A DNA stretch of 64,000 nucleotides from Acanthochlamys bracteata (lineage: Eukaryota; Streptophyta; Magnoliopsida; Pandanales; Velloziaceae): NCBI GenBank assembly GCA_019914995.1, contig CM034137.1, positions 1 to 64,000 of the forward strand. Direction: 5' to 3'. The first letter of the stretch is position 1. Every line of letters begins with the position of its first letter. Below are positions 1-13,200 of the stretch, one piece after another. The notes below the pieces were generated by a model. The model worked only from the letters and a program-made list of their open reading frames with translations, searched no databases and had not been told where the DNA came from. The position numbers and the translations under genes are program-made.

Positions 1-2095
1 CCTAAACCCTAAACTAAACCCTAAAACCCTAAACCCTAAAACCCTAAACCCTAAACCCTAAACCCTAAACCCTAAACCCTAAAACCCTAAAACCCTAAAC
101 CCTAAACCCTAAACCCTAAACCCTAAACCCTAAACCCTAAACCTAAAAACCCTAAACCCTAAACCCTAAACCCTAAACCCTAAAACCTAAAACCCTAAAC
201 CCTAAACCCTAAACCCTAAACCCTAAAACCCTAAACCCTAAACCCTAAACCCTAAACCCTAAAACCCTAAAACCCTAAACCCTAAAACCCTAAACCCTAA
301 AACCCTAAACCCTAAAACCCTAAACCCTAAACCCTAAACCCTAAACCCTAAACCCTAAAAAACCTAAACCCTAAAACCCTAAACCCTAAACCCTAAACCT
401 AAAACCCTAAACCCTAAAACCCTAAAACTTTAAAACCCTAAACCCTAAAACCTAAAATTTTAAACCCTAAACCCTAAAACCCTAAACCCTAAACCCTAAA
501 CCCTAAAACCTAAAACCCTAAAACCCTAAACCCTAAAACCTAAAAAACCCTAAACCCTAAACCCTAAACCCTAAAACCCTAAAAACCCTAAAACCTAAAC
601 CCTAAACCCTAAACCCTAAACCCTAAACCCTAAAACCTAAACTAAAACCCTAAAACCCTAAACCCTAAACCCTAAACCCTAAACCCTTAAAACCTAAAAA
701 CCCTAAACCCTAAACCCTAAAACCCTAAACCCTAAACCCCTAAACCCTAAAACCCTAAAACCCTAAACCCTAAAACCTAAAACCCTAAACCCTAAAACCC
801 TAAACCCTAAAACCCTAAACCCTAAACCCTAAAACCCTAAACCCTAAAAAAACCCTAAAACCCTAAACCCTAAAACTAAACCTAAACCCTAAAACCTAAA
901 ACCCTAAAAACCCTAAACCCTAAACCCTAAACCCTAAACCTTAAAAACCTAAACCCTAAACCCTAAACCTAAAACCCTAAACCCTAAACCCTAAAACCCT
1001 AAACCCTAAAACCTAAACCCTAAAACCCTAAACCCTAAACCCTAAACCCTAAACCCTAAACCCTAAAACCCTAAAACCCTAAACCCTAAACCCTAAAAAA
1101 CCCTAAACCCTAAACCCTAAACCCTAAAACCCTAAACCCTAAACCCTAAACCCTAAACCCTAAAACCCTAAAACCCTAAACCCTAAACCCTAAAACCCTA
1201 AAAACCCTAAACCCTAAAACCCCTAAAACCCTAAACCCTAAAACCCTAAACCCTAAAAAAACCTAAAACCCTAAAACCCTAAACCCTAAAACCCTAAACC
1301 CTAAACCCTAAACCCTAAAACCCTAAACCCTAAAACCCTAAAACCTAAAACCCTAAACCCTAAAACCCTAAACCCTAAACCCTAAACCCTAAAACCCTAA
1401 ACCCTAAAAAACCCTAAACCCTAAACCCTAAACCCTAAAAAAACCCTAAAACCCTAAAACCCTAAAACCCTAAAAAAAACCTAAAACCCTAAAACCCTAA
1501 ACCCTAAAACCCTAAACCCTAAAACCCTAAACCCTAAACCCTAAACCCTAAACCCTAAACCTTAAACCCTAAACCCTAAACCCTAAAACCCTAAAACCCT
1601 AAACCCTAAAAACCCTAAACCCCTAAACCCTAAAAACCCTAAACCCTAAAACCCTAAACCCTAAACCCTAAACCCTAAAAACTAAAACCTAAAAAACCCT
1701 AAACCCTAAAACCTAAACCCTAAACCCTAAAACCCTAAACCCTAAAACCCTAAACCCTAAAACCCTAAAACCTAAAACCCTTAAAACCCTAAACCCTAAA
1801 ACCCTAAACCTAAAACCCTAAAACCCTAAAACCTAAAACCCTAAACCCTAAACCTTAAACCCTAAACCCTAAACCTTAAACCCTAAACCCTAAACCTTAA
1901 ACCAAAAACCCTAAACCCTAAAACCCTGAAACCCTTAAACCTAAACCCTAAAACCCTAAACCCTAAACCCCTAAACCCTAAACCCTAAACCCTAAACCCG
2001 AAACCCTAAACCCCTAAACCCTAAACCCTAAACCCTAAACCCTAAACCCTTAAACCCTAAACCCTTAAACCCTAGACCCTAAACCCTAAACCCTA
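1..2095. repeat. Degenerate plant telomeric repeat array (CCCTAAA)n
   Basis: The first 2.1 kb is almost entirely tandem CCCTAAA, the C-strand reading expected at the left end of a plant chromosome (TTTAGGG type). Exact heptamers are mixed throughout with CCCTAAAA octamers, CCTAAA hexamers, runs with extra A, and rarer substituted units such as CCTTAAA, CCCGAAA and CCCTAGA. The substituted units become commoner after about position 1850, and the array ends at about 2095, where unique AT-rich DNA begins. The degeneracy starts at base 1, so either the terminal homogeneous part is missing or the variants are partly sequencing length errors. No separate subtelomeric satellite follows. Confidence 0.98.
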
Positions 2096-2099
2096 TTTG

Positions 2100-2240
2100 A
2101 AAATCTTGTTTAGAAATTTAGAAATTGTAGAAAAATTCTACGTAATAAAATCTTTTGATTACATATTTTTATTATTTTTATTATTTTTTTAAAATAAAAA
2201 AATAAAACTCATTTTCTAAAAAAAATAAAAATACTCTGTA
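2100..2240. repeat. AT-rich MITE-like element abutting the telomere
   Basis: This short AT-rich block lies immediately inside the telomere array. Read on the minus strand, its centre (a TATGTAAT-like core, then TTATTACGTA and an AATTTTT run) resembles the middle of the AT-rich elements at 5747-5960 and 24072-24320. That suggests an inverted copy of the same dispersed family. Terminal repeats are not clear here. The match was made by eye in low-complexity sequence, so it is tentative. Confidence 0.4.
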
Positions 2241-5200
2241 TTTTAGAAAAGCTCTATTTCATAAGCAATTTCAAACGCCACCAATACGATTTTGAAACGG
2301 AAAACTTGAAGCAGAAAAGGGGAACGATTCTTTAGATAAATGAGTACATAAGACGGCAGTTCAAGATTTTTGAATGAAAGATTTAGAACTGAAGGCAAGG
2401 ATGAATCACCTTCAACCTTCACAGTTACAAATATAAGTGAAAGAAAAAGAGAGCGGGAAGTTTGCAAAATATTATGAAGAAAAATGTTGTAGAAAAGACA
2501 GCACAAAATGATTTACATAGATTCTGCTATCAAACTAAATCTTTTGCCCAGCGCTGTGTCTAGTCGTGGCGTCTCTTCTGATTGATATAAATATTTAATT
2601 TAATATTTTTAGTAATAAAAATAACTGGTTCATTAATGACCTCCCATAAAATATTTAATAGTAAGATGCGTACATTTGCGAAGTGCAATTCTGTATAATG
2701 GTTTTTAAATTTTATATTTTTTCATTCATTAGTTTCTAAAAAACTAAATAACTAATTTTCTATTACTTCGGTACTTTCATTTAATTAATTGCAGAATAGA
2801 TCAAATATCCGTTCTCATTGATATCATGATATCTAACTTTTTATTTTTCCATACAAGTGGAAGCTGCGCCCGTCGCTTTCCGAGAAAAATTTAGTATTAC
2901 ATCGTAACTTTGTATAGCAACAATTAATTAAAATTATCATCTTGAATTAAATTTAAAATTATGTACTTTTTATTTATTACATATTTTTAATTTCTAAATT
3001 TAATACTCTATATATTAAGATTTATATACAAGTTTGTGTATACATATGACTTAGATAATATTGAAAAGTTCGAAATAAATAAATATACAAACGCTAATTG
3101 ATTAAAAATAGAAGTATTGGCAAATAATGTATGTGTGAATTGCTGCACGCCAAACACAAAATCATGATGGGCCTGTGAGCAACAAGAAATGGCATGGGCG
3201 GCGCGACGATCTATCAAAGAGAAAAAAGATACAAGAGGCGTCGTGTCCACGGCTGCGTTATAAAGGTGGCAAAAGTTTAGGCCTTGGAGGCGGTTGCGTC
3301 TCCTAGATGGGCCAAGCGAAGGCCTTTGTAAATGTATTTTTTAAGTAGTACAAAATAAGTTATTTTAATATATTTAATGTATTATTAATATATTATATTA
3401 TAAAGTCAGCTGATAAATTAAATAATAAATCAATATATAGTACAACAATTTTAAGAGAACGATGAGCGCAATATAATGATGGTAAAACATGTCAATCAAT
3501 CTATGTCACATAATTTTGTCCATACTAATGTGTGCAGTCAGTAATTGTTGAGGTACACATTTTGTCTTTCTCTCTAAATGGACTTGCCTCGTCATATGTT
3601 TCAAAGCTTTCTATCTGGCCCTTTGATTTTACATTCATCTATTTCAAATTTCAATTATCGGCATGTTGCTATTATTTGTGTTGTTTTTTAGCTCTGAAGT
3701 TTATCATAAACATATTTCTCTGTCAGTGCGTGTTTCAACTACTCCTAATTTTAAACTTTTTTTAAATTTAAAATTTTAACAATTTATATATTTTATTTTG
3801 TATAAAAAATTTAGATTATATTTTTACATACGAAAGTTTATTTTTAACTTTTTATTTGTAAATTTTCTAATATAATTCTATTTTTTAAATTTTAACTCCT
3901 TTTCAAAAATTTTAAATTATAAATATTAAACTTTTTTAACTTTTTTTTATAAAAGTTTATTTGTTATTTTTTTATTTTACGATAATACGTCTTTAGTATG
4001 CTTAAGTGGACTAATAGCTGGATGATTTTTCTGATGGGGTTTTAGAGGTTACCTCATGATCATCACTTCACACCCTCCTTGCAAGTAGTTTTTGTCTTAT
4101 TTTCTTTCCTGCGGGAGATAAAACCCGTTACACGGACATCTTCCTCATTTATGTACAGCATTTCTCATTGTATCGGAAAAGAGGGCATGTGCATTCACTA
4201 AAATAAGTTATTTCCAGAAAGCATTTTGCGTACCCAAGGGAAACCATTCACAATCCTTAATTATGGTTTATTTATCGATCTATCAAACTTATATTTATAA
4301 ATTTTATTTAATATAAAATAAATATAAATTTAGATAAAATTATCTACAAAATTTATTTTTTAAATATAACTTTAAAAGTTAAACCCAATACAAAATAAAA
4401 TAATTTTTTTTAATTTTATTTAAATTCATTTTTAAAAATAACTTTATTCTAGAACAAACACGCACTTAATATAAGACTTGCAGCATTTAAGAAAAAGTTG
4501 CCATTTCAATAAACAAAAGAAAAAAAGAAGCTTATTCATTAATCTCTCAAAATTACAATGAATATTATGGCCACTACTGAATAAGTTAATTTTAGAAAAA
4601 GACTGATAGACAGATAAAGCTACCGAATAAGTATGTCCGGAGGAAAAACCAAACATCCTTCGTTTTAAGTAAAACCTACAGTGAACATAAATTAGAAGAG
4701 TTTACAGAAACACAAAGCAATAACCAGGACGAATAGTGCAGCACAATTTAACAGCAAACTTAGTAGAATGGCACGGAGCAGTAACCTAACCTGCAACTAC
4801 TATAGTAAACAGTAGACGAAGGACAGAAAAGCAATAAACAGAACAATCCAGCAGCAGAGGATTGACAACATCTGTCTAACCAGACCTTGTTTGTGGCGTT
4901 AAACTTATTTTAGCCCATCCACCATGGGCCTAGTGCCGATGCTAGAATGGGCCTCCATGCACGTCCAGTAATGGGCCTCTTGTTTTCAATGCAATATTGG
5001 CCTCAATACCGTTCTGGGAACTATAGAGTTCATATTTAAGCCCTTTCTTACCCCCTTTTGTTTTTATTTATTTGATGTTTTCGTTCTTTTTTGTCCTTTT
5101 TTGTTTCCCCTTTTCAAAATCCCAAATGTCATATCATAATTTATATCCAATTTGCATGTAAACCATAATAAAGAATTATTAAAATTCTTAAAACAAAGAA

Positions 5201-7247
5201 CAATAAAAAAATATAGAGAGAAACTGAATGAAAAATAATAACATACAGTATTGCATTAACATTATATAAAAATTTCCACAAGTTTACTCACCTGCTATTG
5301 CCGTTACAGTAAACAAAAACTTACATCGAAAAGCTTCAGTGAAAAAATTAGCTTCAAATGTGCCATTGATTTGGAACAATACGATAAATGCCATGCTAAT
5401 ATGCTATGCTATGCAAACAGCAAATTGACTTTTGGAAATATTTTTAAAATAAAAATTTTTCTGAAATAAAAATAAATTTTTTTAAATGAGTTTTTTGTTT
5501 TAATATATAAAATAAAAATAAATAATATATAATTTTTATATTTTTTAAATTTTAATAAATTATTTAAATATATTATAAAAATATATTTGAAAATAAAAAC
5601 TTACAAAATTAAAAAATTATTTTAAAAAATATAATGCCAAATAGACTCAAATTATTTAATATCATTTTCAATCATGCAAACACAACAACCACAAAAACGA
5701 ATGGTTGGATGAAGAGGAGACGTCAAGTCTCACACCTCCACTGACCAGGTGCGTTGGGAATTATTTCTAAAATATTTTTTTTTAAATAAAAAAAAATTTT
5801 TTTAAAAAATTTTTTTATTTTTATAAAATAATAAAAATATGTAATAAAAAATTTATTACGTAAAATTTTTTTTATATTATTTAAATTTTTAAATAAATTT
5901 TTTAAATATTTATAAAAAATATAAAATTAAAAATGTGCGTTTGAAATTATCCATTTTCCACCGGCCGAATGGCGGGATACAGGAGTCCTAAAATATTTTT
6001 TATTTTAAGAGAAACAAAAGAAAACCAACAACTCTATATCTTATCTTTTAAAATCTTAAGAAGCAAATCTTAAAAAACCATTCACAGAAGATCTACTTGA
6101 AATTGTGTCAAATCTTCTTTTTCTCTTTTAAACGCTATTCCAAAAAATTAACAGCAGACTATTGAATCATATCCCAACTTTATGTTCATGTTTCTTTTTT
6201 ATTGAAAGAAAATTATCGTAAGATTAAGATCTTAGAAATGAAATTTGAAAAATAAGATCTAACAACCCTACATTTTTTGCATATTTAAATTTGAAATATA
6301 GTAATAGCACGATTATGACTAGCAAATTTTTGTTTCTATAAAACCAATGTTTTATTTAATGGCTATATCAAAGTTATGATCAAATTTCAAACATTTACTA
6401 ATCAAAATTGGTTTATAGCCAAATTTGACCTGGTTGAAGATGGAGTTATTGAAATCAAATCAGCAACAGTAAAAGTTCTTTTGTGTGAAAATAATAATCA
6501 TAATAATTTTTATTTTATTTTCAAAGATAGCAACAAATGTTGGTACCCACTCTCTCAAGACCCTCAACCTCCAATACAGACATCATGATTCCGCCCTAAT
6601 GGGAATCAATCCACACCACATGCAAGCACACAAGAGCTCAGTTTTTGTAAAGTTGATAGTTGATTAGTATACATTCTTTACTTTTGTAAAGGTATTTTGG
6701 AGTAAGTACCAGTTTTATTTGTTTTTGACTCGTCTGTTTATTCCTAATTTGGACATTTATATTCCCGATACTCTATTATAGTTGCATTTGCTTTTAATTT
6801 TCTAAGATGGCACAATGTAATTTTCCAATTTTTATGTTCGATTTCGGTTTGGTGACTCCGTGGATTACAATATGATCAGGAAAACAGAGTGTGTTTATTT
6901 TATCGGGCGTTATCCCTGCAGAGGTTCAGATGTTGTATTCTTCAGACGTGCTTGATTTTTAGACGAAGATGTTTCGTTTGGCATTATTTTCACCGGACCG
7001 AGTTACAAGAGTACATACGAGCATATGAAAACTGAAGAAGATTTGGCAGTCAAAGACGGTTCTCTATAGTGGCGGACGGGTTTGAAGAATTCTGAGAGAT
7101 TTTCGGCACCTGAAAGCAGTAGACTGCAGCAACAATTTAAGTACTGTACCTTAAATCTTAAAATAAGGCAAGTCAAACAAAGTCGGCTAAAACTGTACCA
7201 CCTATATATACATAAATATAAACTACAAAAATTTCCTCATTTCTATC
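2241..7247. other. Subtelomeric intergenic DNA, no supported gene
   Basis: About 5 kb of AT-rich DNA separates the telomere side from the first gene. Short open frames exist on both strands but none shows a recognisable domain, a splice pattern or conserved composition. AT-rich element-like blocks sit at about 5405-5640 and 5747-5960. Several TGGGCC or ATGGGCC motifs lie at about 3306 and 4920-4980; they resemble site II promoter elements, but I see no gene following them. Confidence 0.6.
5747..5960. repeat. AT-rich MITE-like element
   Basis: A block of about 200 bp of nearly pure A/T is flanked by GGTGCGTTGGG at its left and TGTGCGTTTGAAA at its right. Its interior (a TATGTAATAAAAA core, TTATTACGTAAAATTTTTT, then a long TTTAAATAAATTTTTTAAATA-like stretch) aligns by eye with the element that interrupts the glucanase gene at 24072-24320. 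This looks like one copy of a short non-autonomous DNA transposon family, though the superfamily cannot be assigned. Confidence 0.5.
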
Positions 7248-9654
7248 TCATGCACGGTTCCAATGAGCACCACTGTTCACAAGCTTTATATATGCAGTGA
7301 TGAAATCAGCGAAGAAAAGTAGTTCATTAGCTGCGTATTTCTCGATCCACCTGTTGTATGTGTACAAATCAGAATGGTGGTAACTCAATAAGTCATGTTT
7401 CTCTAGGTAATGATCCCGCATGTTAAAGATTACCTTAAACATTCATCATCATTGACGAGTGCTCTGTCTGACGGAAGCCCTATCATTTTCGACATTCCGA
7501 CTACATCCATACGAACAATTGTTATTAAAACGAAATGTCCCCTTTCTTCATTAAAGGTCTTTCTTAACAATATAAAGTTACTCGACTGAAAACTGACAAT
7601 GTAGTGGGTGCTCGCTAAGAAAAGAATAATATTTCGATTATGTTTTTTTCCTCAAAATTCTGGGAACTATATACTGCAGTAGGATAAGAGCGTACGCATG
7701 ATTAAATGCATCAAATGAAATTAGTCTATGGAAAATAAATTAAAAATTTCACCTGAAGATGACCATGGTTTTTCCAGAAGTATTTTGAAGTAAGAATTGT
7801 CAAAAACATTCGGATTACCGAATCCTTTGTTTCCAAGTGTATGTGCACCAGATAATGCGACCAATTCTTGCGTCCTGTTGACATTAAAAGAAACAATCTG
7901 CTTGTCAATAACAAAATGATCTGGATCATGAAAGCATAGATTATGGTATACTAGGCATGCGTTCTATAGTAGCAAAACTGGCTGAGTCATTAGAGCTCAA
8001 TCTTAGTGCATCTTGCATTTCAAGCGTCCCTGCTATATAGTGTCGGATGTTTATAGCAGGAGAGATTAATTAAAACATTCTTCTGAAATTTCCGTATTGG
8101 AAGATGTAATAAACCTATCTTCTATGTATATATATGTATATAATGCTTTACAACCTGTAATGCAATAACAAGCACGTCTAGAAAAGTTATGAGCATGCTG
8201 CAGTTCATGCATGTTAGATTACTGATAGAACTAGACCGGCAGTACTCACGAGAAGCCCTTTCGTAGAAAACATCCCTTCAAGCTATTGGCATCTGATGAC
8301 TCCAATGGTAGCTTTCCTTCAGGATCAGGCATCCTAAAAAGCACAAACTCTCAGCAAGTGAGGCCTTCGAGTTTAAGCTGTTTAAACGCAGAGGGTGGTA
8401 TCCAGACATATTTATGGTGCAAAGTGCACTAGATAAGGTTTCATTCAAATTTTCATTGGGTTAATTAGTTTCGATATCATAACTCCAAATGCTGAAATAG
8501 ATGCATGGACTCTTACACACTGAATGCTTAGCATGACATATATGGATGTTGATGGTAAACCCCTCACCTTTCGTCCAGCCTGCCCAATCGAAGTAAGATT
8601 TTGGGTCCTCCACAGAAAGCTACTGCTTCAGCACCAGCCACAGCAATCAAATCTGCCCAAGTAACTGGAAAAGAACATGGTTATTGATAAGCTGTAAAAT
8701 GACTGTTCAACGAAATCAAAATTTTATGTGATTGCCTTGCCCAGACTTCTCAAGTTCTCCCTTTACTTCTGCTAGTATCTAGAAACAGAAAGCAGAGATG
8801 TAACCCATGAGCTTCCTTATTTGTTAAAATATGCAGCACGAAAAAGTTGAAGATATTGAAGTGGTGAACAAAGGAGGCTGTGCACCTGTGCAACCAACCT
8901 TTACAGTCTTCTCTAGACCAGCATTCTCAGGCCTGTCTAGTTCGTAGATAATGGAACCATTCATTCCACCTAAGTTGAAAGAGAATACATCCTGTCAATT
9001 CTCAGGATTCATTTAGAACGTACATAGAGCTGAAAATTAAGAATATTTCAGGTAGCCGAAGCATGTCAGCTGAACCAAAAACCTGTCTTGTCGAGTGTAT
9101 CAAATGTTCCAGCATCATGAAAAGCTAGCCGAAGCATGCCAGCTGACCTAGCCTTGGACAAGATTTTACTCAGCTCGTGTTGAATGGTTTGCATGTCAAC
9201 TGCATTAGAGCTGCAACCACCATGACCAGGAAAAGTAAGGTCATATACATCGACACAGTAGCTTCTAGAATTTGCATAAGAATTGCCTTCGGGGATTAAG
9301 TTGAGGGATTACGAAGTGGCCGCGTCAGCGTGAACCAAAGGGTCTAAAATTGGAAACGTTGCTATGGTAGCTAGGATTGTCCTCCTCCTGTGAGCGAAAG
9401 GGAGCTTTCCTGCACGCGCAGCAGCGAGAAATTAAGAAACGTAGTTGAGAAAACAGAAGGGATACTAGAGAATATATAGATGGGATTTGTTCGTTTGTCA
9501 GCTCACCTCTGTTGGACGTTTTCTGGCCAGCAGCATGATGTCTTTTATCAGTCAGACGGCAACTGCATGCAAATGGGAGTTGGAAGAGATGAGGAGATAT
9601 TGAAGGGCTCCTCCAACTCCTTCCAGGGATGCCAGGGAGCTCATAACAACACAT
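7248..9654 (-). CDS. APX6: Ascorbate-peroxidase-related class I haem peroxidase (APX6/APX-R-like)
   Basis: Ten exons give a closed 319-residue reading frame: 9654-9507, 9409-9313, 9210-9083, 8969-8899, 8778-8736, 8664-8568, 8333-8250, 7874-7753, 7500-7434, 7350-7248. The protein has an N-terminal targeting-like region ending in a hydrophobic stretch with HADA (about residues 60-80), consistent with plastid import. The distal haem motif RLAFHDAG (Arg109, His113) and the proximal LSGAHTLG (His234) are present. Two departures from classical APX are visible: Phe112 replaces the distal Trp, and Asn-Lys follows the proximal motif where the ascorbate-binding Arg normally sits. Both are features I associate with the APX-related group, so ascorbate may not be the main substrate. 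The exon ending at 8736 uses a GC donor. The locus is divergent from the CAX gene, 641 bp away. Confidence 0.92.
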
Positions 9655-10295
9655 CTGCTGCAGCGGCTGCTGTATTCAAGCCGTATCCTTTACCTACCTA
9701 CAACACAGAGAAAAGGGTCGCGGCAAAAGTGATGAAATAAAGATAACGTTCTAATTTCTGGGCCATCCCTCGTCCTATCCTTTATTTTGTAATTGGCTCT
9801 CCATTTTACATATTAGCATGCTCGTTAAATAGTACTCTCTTCAATTCAGCGAGAGGAAGAAAATAAGCATGTTGAAACTTGAAAAAGAAGGTCGATTTCA
9901 GTTCTTTGAAGATATGGTGTAATAAAATTGAAAAATAAAATAGTAGAGTGATGAAATCATAAAAACTATCAACTTCTCCCCTTCTCTGGTTGTCTTTTCT
10001 GTCTGTCCTGAAATCTAACACGAGAGAGAAACAAGGAGGGCGCTTGTTTGCTCCCCAACGCTGATCTGCTTGCTAGATCTATCCATGACGGCGACATCAA
10101 TTGATTGTTACTCCTCCCACCTCCTCAATACTACTTATTTTGATTTTGTTCCATTTCTATATTAATTACCGCAAGATAGGTCTGTATTAGTTGTTTATTT
10201 TCTCTTCTTGATTGGTTGATTGCTTGCTTCAGATCGATGTTTGAATCTGACGGATGTGTCTTTGTGACCGCAGCATAACACAGATATCAAGAGAT
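9655..10295. promoter_or_regulatory. Divergent promoter between APX6-like and CAX genes
   Basis: The 641 bp between the two start codons must hold both promoters and 5' UTRs. It is AT-rich, and I see no element strong enough to name. Short frames in it overlap the first APX exon on the opposite strand and are not convincing genes. Confidence 0.5.
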
Positions 10296-13200
10296 ATGAT
10301 GGGATCTTTCGAGGAAGAGGATGGTGATGTAGATTTTCTAGATTCCGATTCCCAAGATTCTTCCCGCCGACGACTTCATCCCCACTCCAAAGGGAATGAA
10401 GAAGAAGAAGCACAAAGGCTCGTCCCGATTGGGTCTTCCTCTTCCCCTTCCGCCACTTTGGAGACGGGCGGAAGAAGGTTCTCGTCCGTTCAAGCTTTCG
10501 AGCACATTGGCTCCATGCGTGTTCTCAGCCGCACCCTCTCTCCTGCCAGGACTCGTCGACGCCTCTTTGTCAGCGTCTACATTGTCATCCTTCGCGCCAA
10601 GATCAATATGCTGCTACCCTTCGGCCCCCTTGCGATCATGCTCCACTACCTTACTCCCCGAAGTCAGGGATGGATCTTCTTCTTTAGCTTGATAGGAATC
10701 ACACCCTTGGCTGAGCGTCTAGGTTACGCTACCGAGTAAGCCCACCAACCGCCGTTCGTCCAATTAAATTCTCATATTATCACTGTATTGAATTACAATC
10801 CTGGTTTTTGAATTAATTGTGACATTGTGCTGCAATTTTGCGTGCTGCAGACAGCTGGCCTTTTACGCTGGCTCCACGGGTATATAATACATACACACAC
10901 CTCTCTTTTGTTTCCCCAACTACTGCTTAACTGTGTTTCTACATGAAATACTGTTTGTTTTTTATTTCGTAATTTATTTGAGATGCTGGCTGCAACTGCA
11001 GTCGGGGGTCTTTTGAATGCCACCTTTGGAAATGCAACAGAGATGATCATTTCCATATATGCACTGAAGTTTGGGATGATCCGCGTAGTCCAACAGTCAC
11101 TGCTGGGTTCTATATTATCAAATATGCTCCTAGTTCTAGGTTGTGCCTTCTTTTGTGGTGGTTTTGTCCATAGAAACAAGATACAAGTCTTTAACAAGGT
11201 TATTATTTAGATGAACTCAACAAAAACTTTTTGCTTTAGTCCTTGACGATTCCATGAGGGAATAATACACTGCTTACAACAGGCTGCTGCAGTTGTAAAC
11301 TCAAGCTTGCTGCTGATGGCTGTGATGGGTTTAACATTTCCTGCTGTACTACACTTTACACATTCTGAAGTACATTATGGGAAATCTGAAGTTTCTCTTT
11401 CAAGGTTTAGCAGCTGTGTCATGCTTGTTGCATATGCCAGCTATCTTTATTTCCAACTACATAATCGTGATGGACCTTCTAGTCCAAGAATTGAGGTAAA
11501 TAGTTAGGAACTTTTTATTACACCATTCTGCATTTCAACCTTCATGTTAAAGGATATGGGCATCAATTGCATGTCGTGACTAGTCATATGATAAATTTCT
11601 GTTCTTATGCTTGTCGTAATTTTGAGCTGAGTTAAGCATTTAAAGGACACATATCAGTTTCAAGAAACAGTTGAAGCAATCTTGTGATTGGTACATCTTT
11701 GGCTAATATAGCTATTTGTCTTGATTCTATATATCGGTGATGCAGCATCTTTCTTTTTACGTAGTAAAACTCACTGATCGATATAACTTTCCCTTTCAGG
11801 AAGAGAGACAGAATGAGGATTTTGATGAAGATGATGTTCCAGAGATAACACAATGGGAAGCAATTGCTTGGCTCGCTATTTTGACAATTTGGGTGTCTAT
11901 TTTGTCTGGGTACCTTGTAGATGCGATTGAGGTAGATGCTCTTTCTTCTAAAAGCCATATTTTTAAGTCTTCCTATTTCGCACATAGCCTTCAGTTCTTC
12001 TCTGTTATATCAAAAGGAAAAGCCAATATGCAAAAAAAATTCCTTTGAGATGGTTCATCTGACAAATGGAATTTGTGTCAAAAGATTAAAGACATAATCT
12101 AGAAAAGAAGTATTTTTTGGAGACAACACAATTTCAAACAAAGCTAGAAATCAAGAAAGCAAGGAGTGACAAGAACCCAACCAAATAGCTTCATTACAGA
12201 TGATTTGGCCAATGTGTAATGGTTAATAACCTCGCGGATTCAAGTGAGGATTTTAGTTCTTCCTACGGGGGACAGGATACAATCTCAAAATCTATTAAGA
12301 ACAGAATCTGCAGATCATGTAATTTCTTATCATCTCGTTTCAAAATTATTTAATGAGTAGAATAGGTTGTGGTGTGGAATGTTAGCTCAGTTGTTACACT
12401 AGTCTACAAAGGCAAATTCTGCTTAAATTCGAATGATAGTAGATTGTTTCTATCACCAGTGGCAATAGTAATGATTTGTTTTGGAGCTCTTGCATTGTGT
12501 TGGTAATGCCTATGTACCAAGAATGTACATTTAGTTTTTCTGGTGATTATCAATATGATCTAATGTCTTCTTGCAAAAAAAAATTTTGGGTTGTTTTTTA
12601 CAAGGGAGCGTCTGAATCATTGAGCATGCCAGTAGCTTTTATCAGCGTTATTTTGTTGCCTATAGTTGGAAATGCCGCTGAGCATGCTAGTGCCATAATG
12701 TTCGCCATGAAAGACAAGCTTGTAAGTTTTCATCGGTCTATCTGGTGCTGGTAGAGATTTTATATAATTAGCATAATGGTGACAATTGTTTTGCCTGTGT
12801 AGGACATCACTTTGGGGGTTGCAATAGGATCCTCTACCCAGATATCGATGTTTGTGGTAATATATGAAAAGATGCCAAGGCTTTTAGTTTATGCTATTGT
12901 CACAGCTTTCCTTTCCTTGAAATCAGTGATTAAATGAATGCAACTTAGCACTTAAATTTGATTAGCTTCAAGAAGTCTTTAAAATGACTTGCAATTTTGA
13001 ACTCCCAAACCTCCTTGCATTGTTGTGCAGATAATCTACAGAATTATGATGCTTCTTTTGTAATAGCAAACATTTATTTTTTTCTGATCAAGTGTTACCG
13101 TAAGGAATTGAATGTCCCTTTTTTTCAACTCACCATTGCTCTGCTGCAATTGTATTGAGATAAGTAATTTTAAAACAGTAACGTAATTTTATGATGCATT

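Noticed and set aside
1-2095. CRISPR-like repeat array
   Set aside because: It is a telomere repeat in a eukaryotic genome with no spacers.
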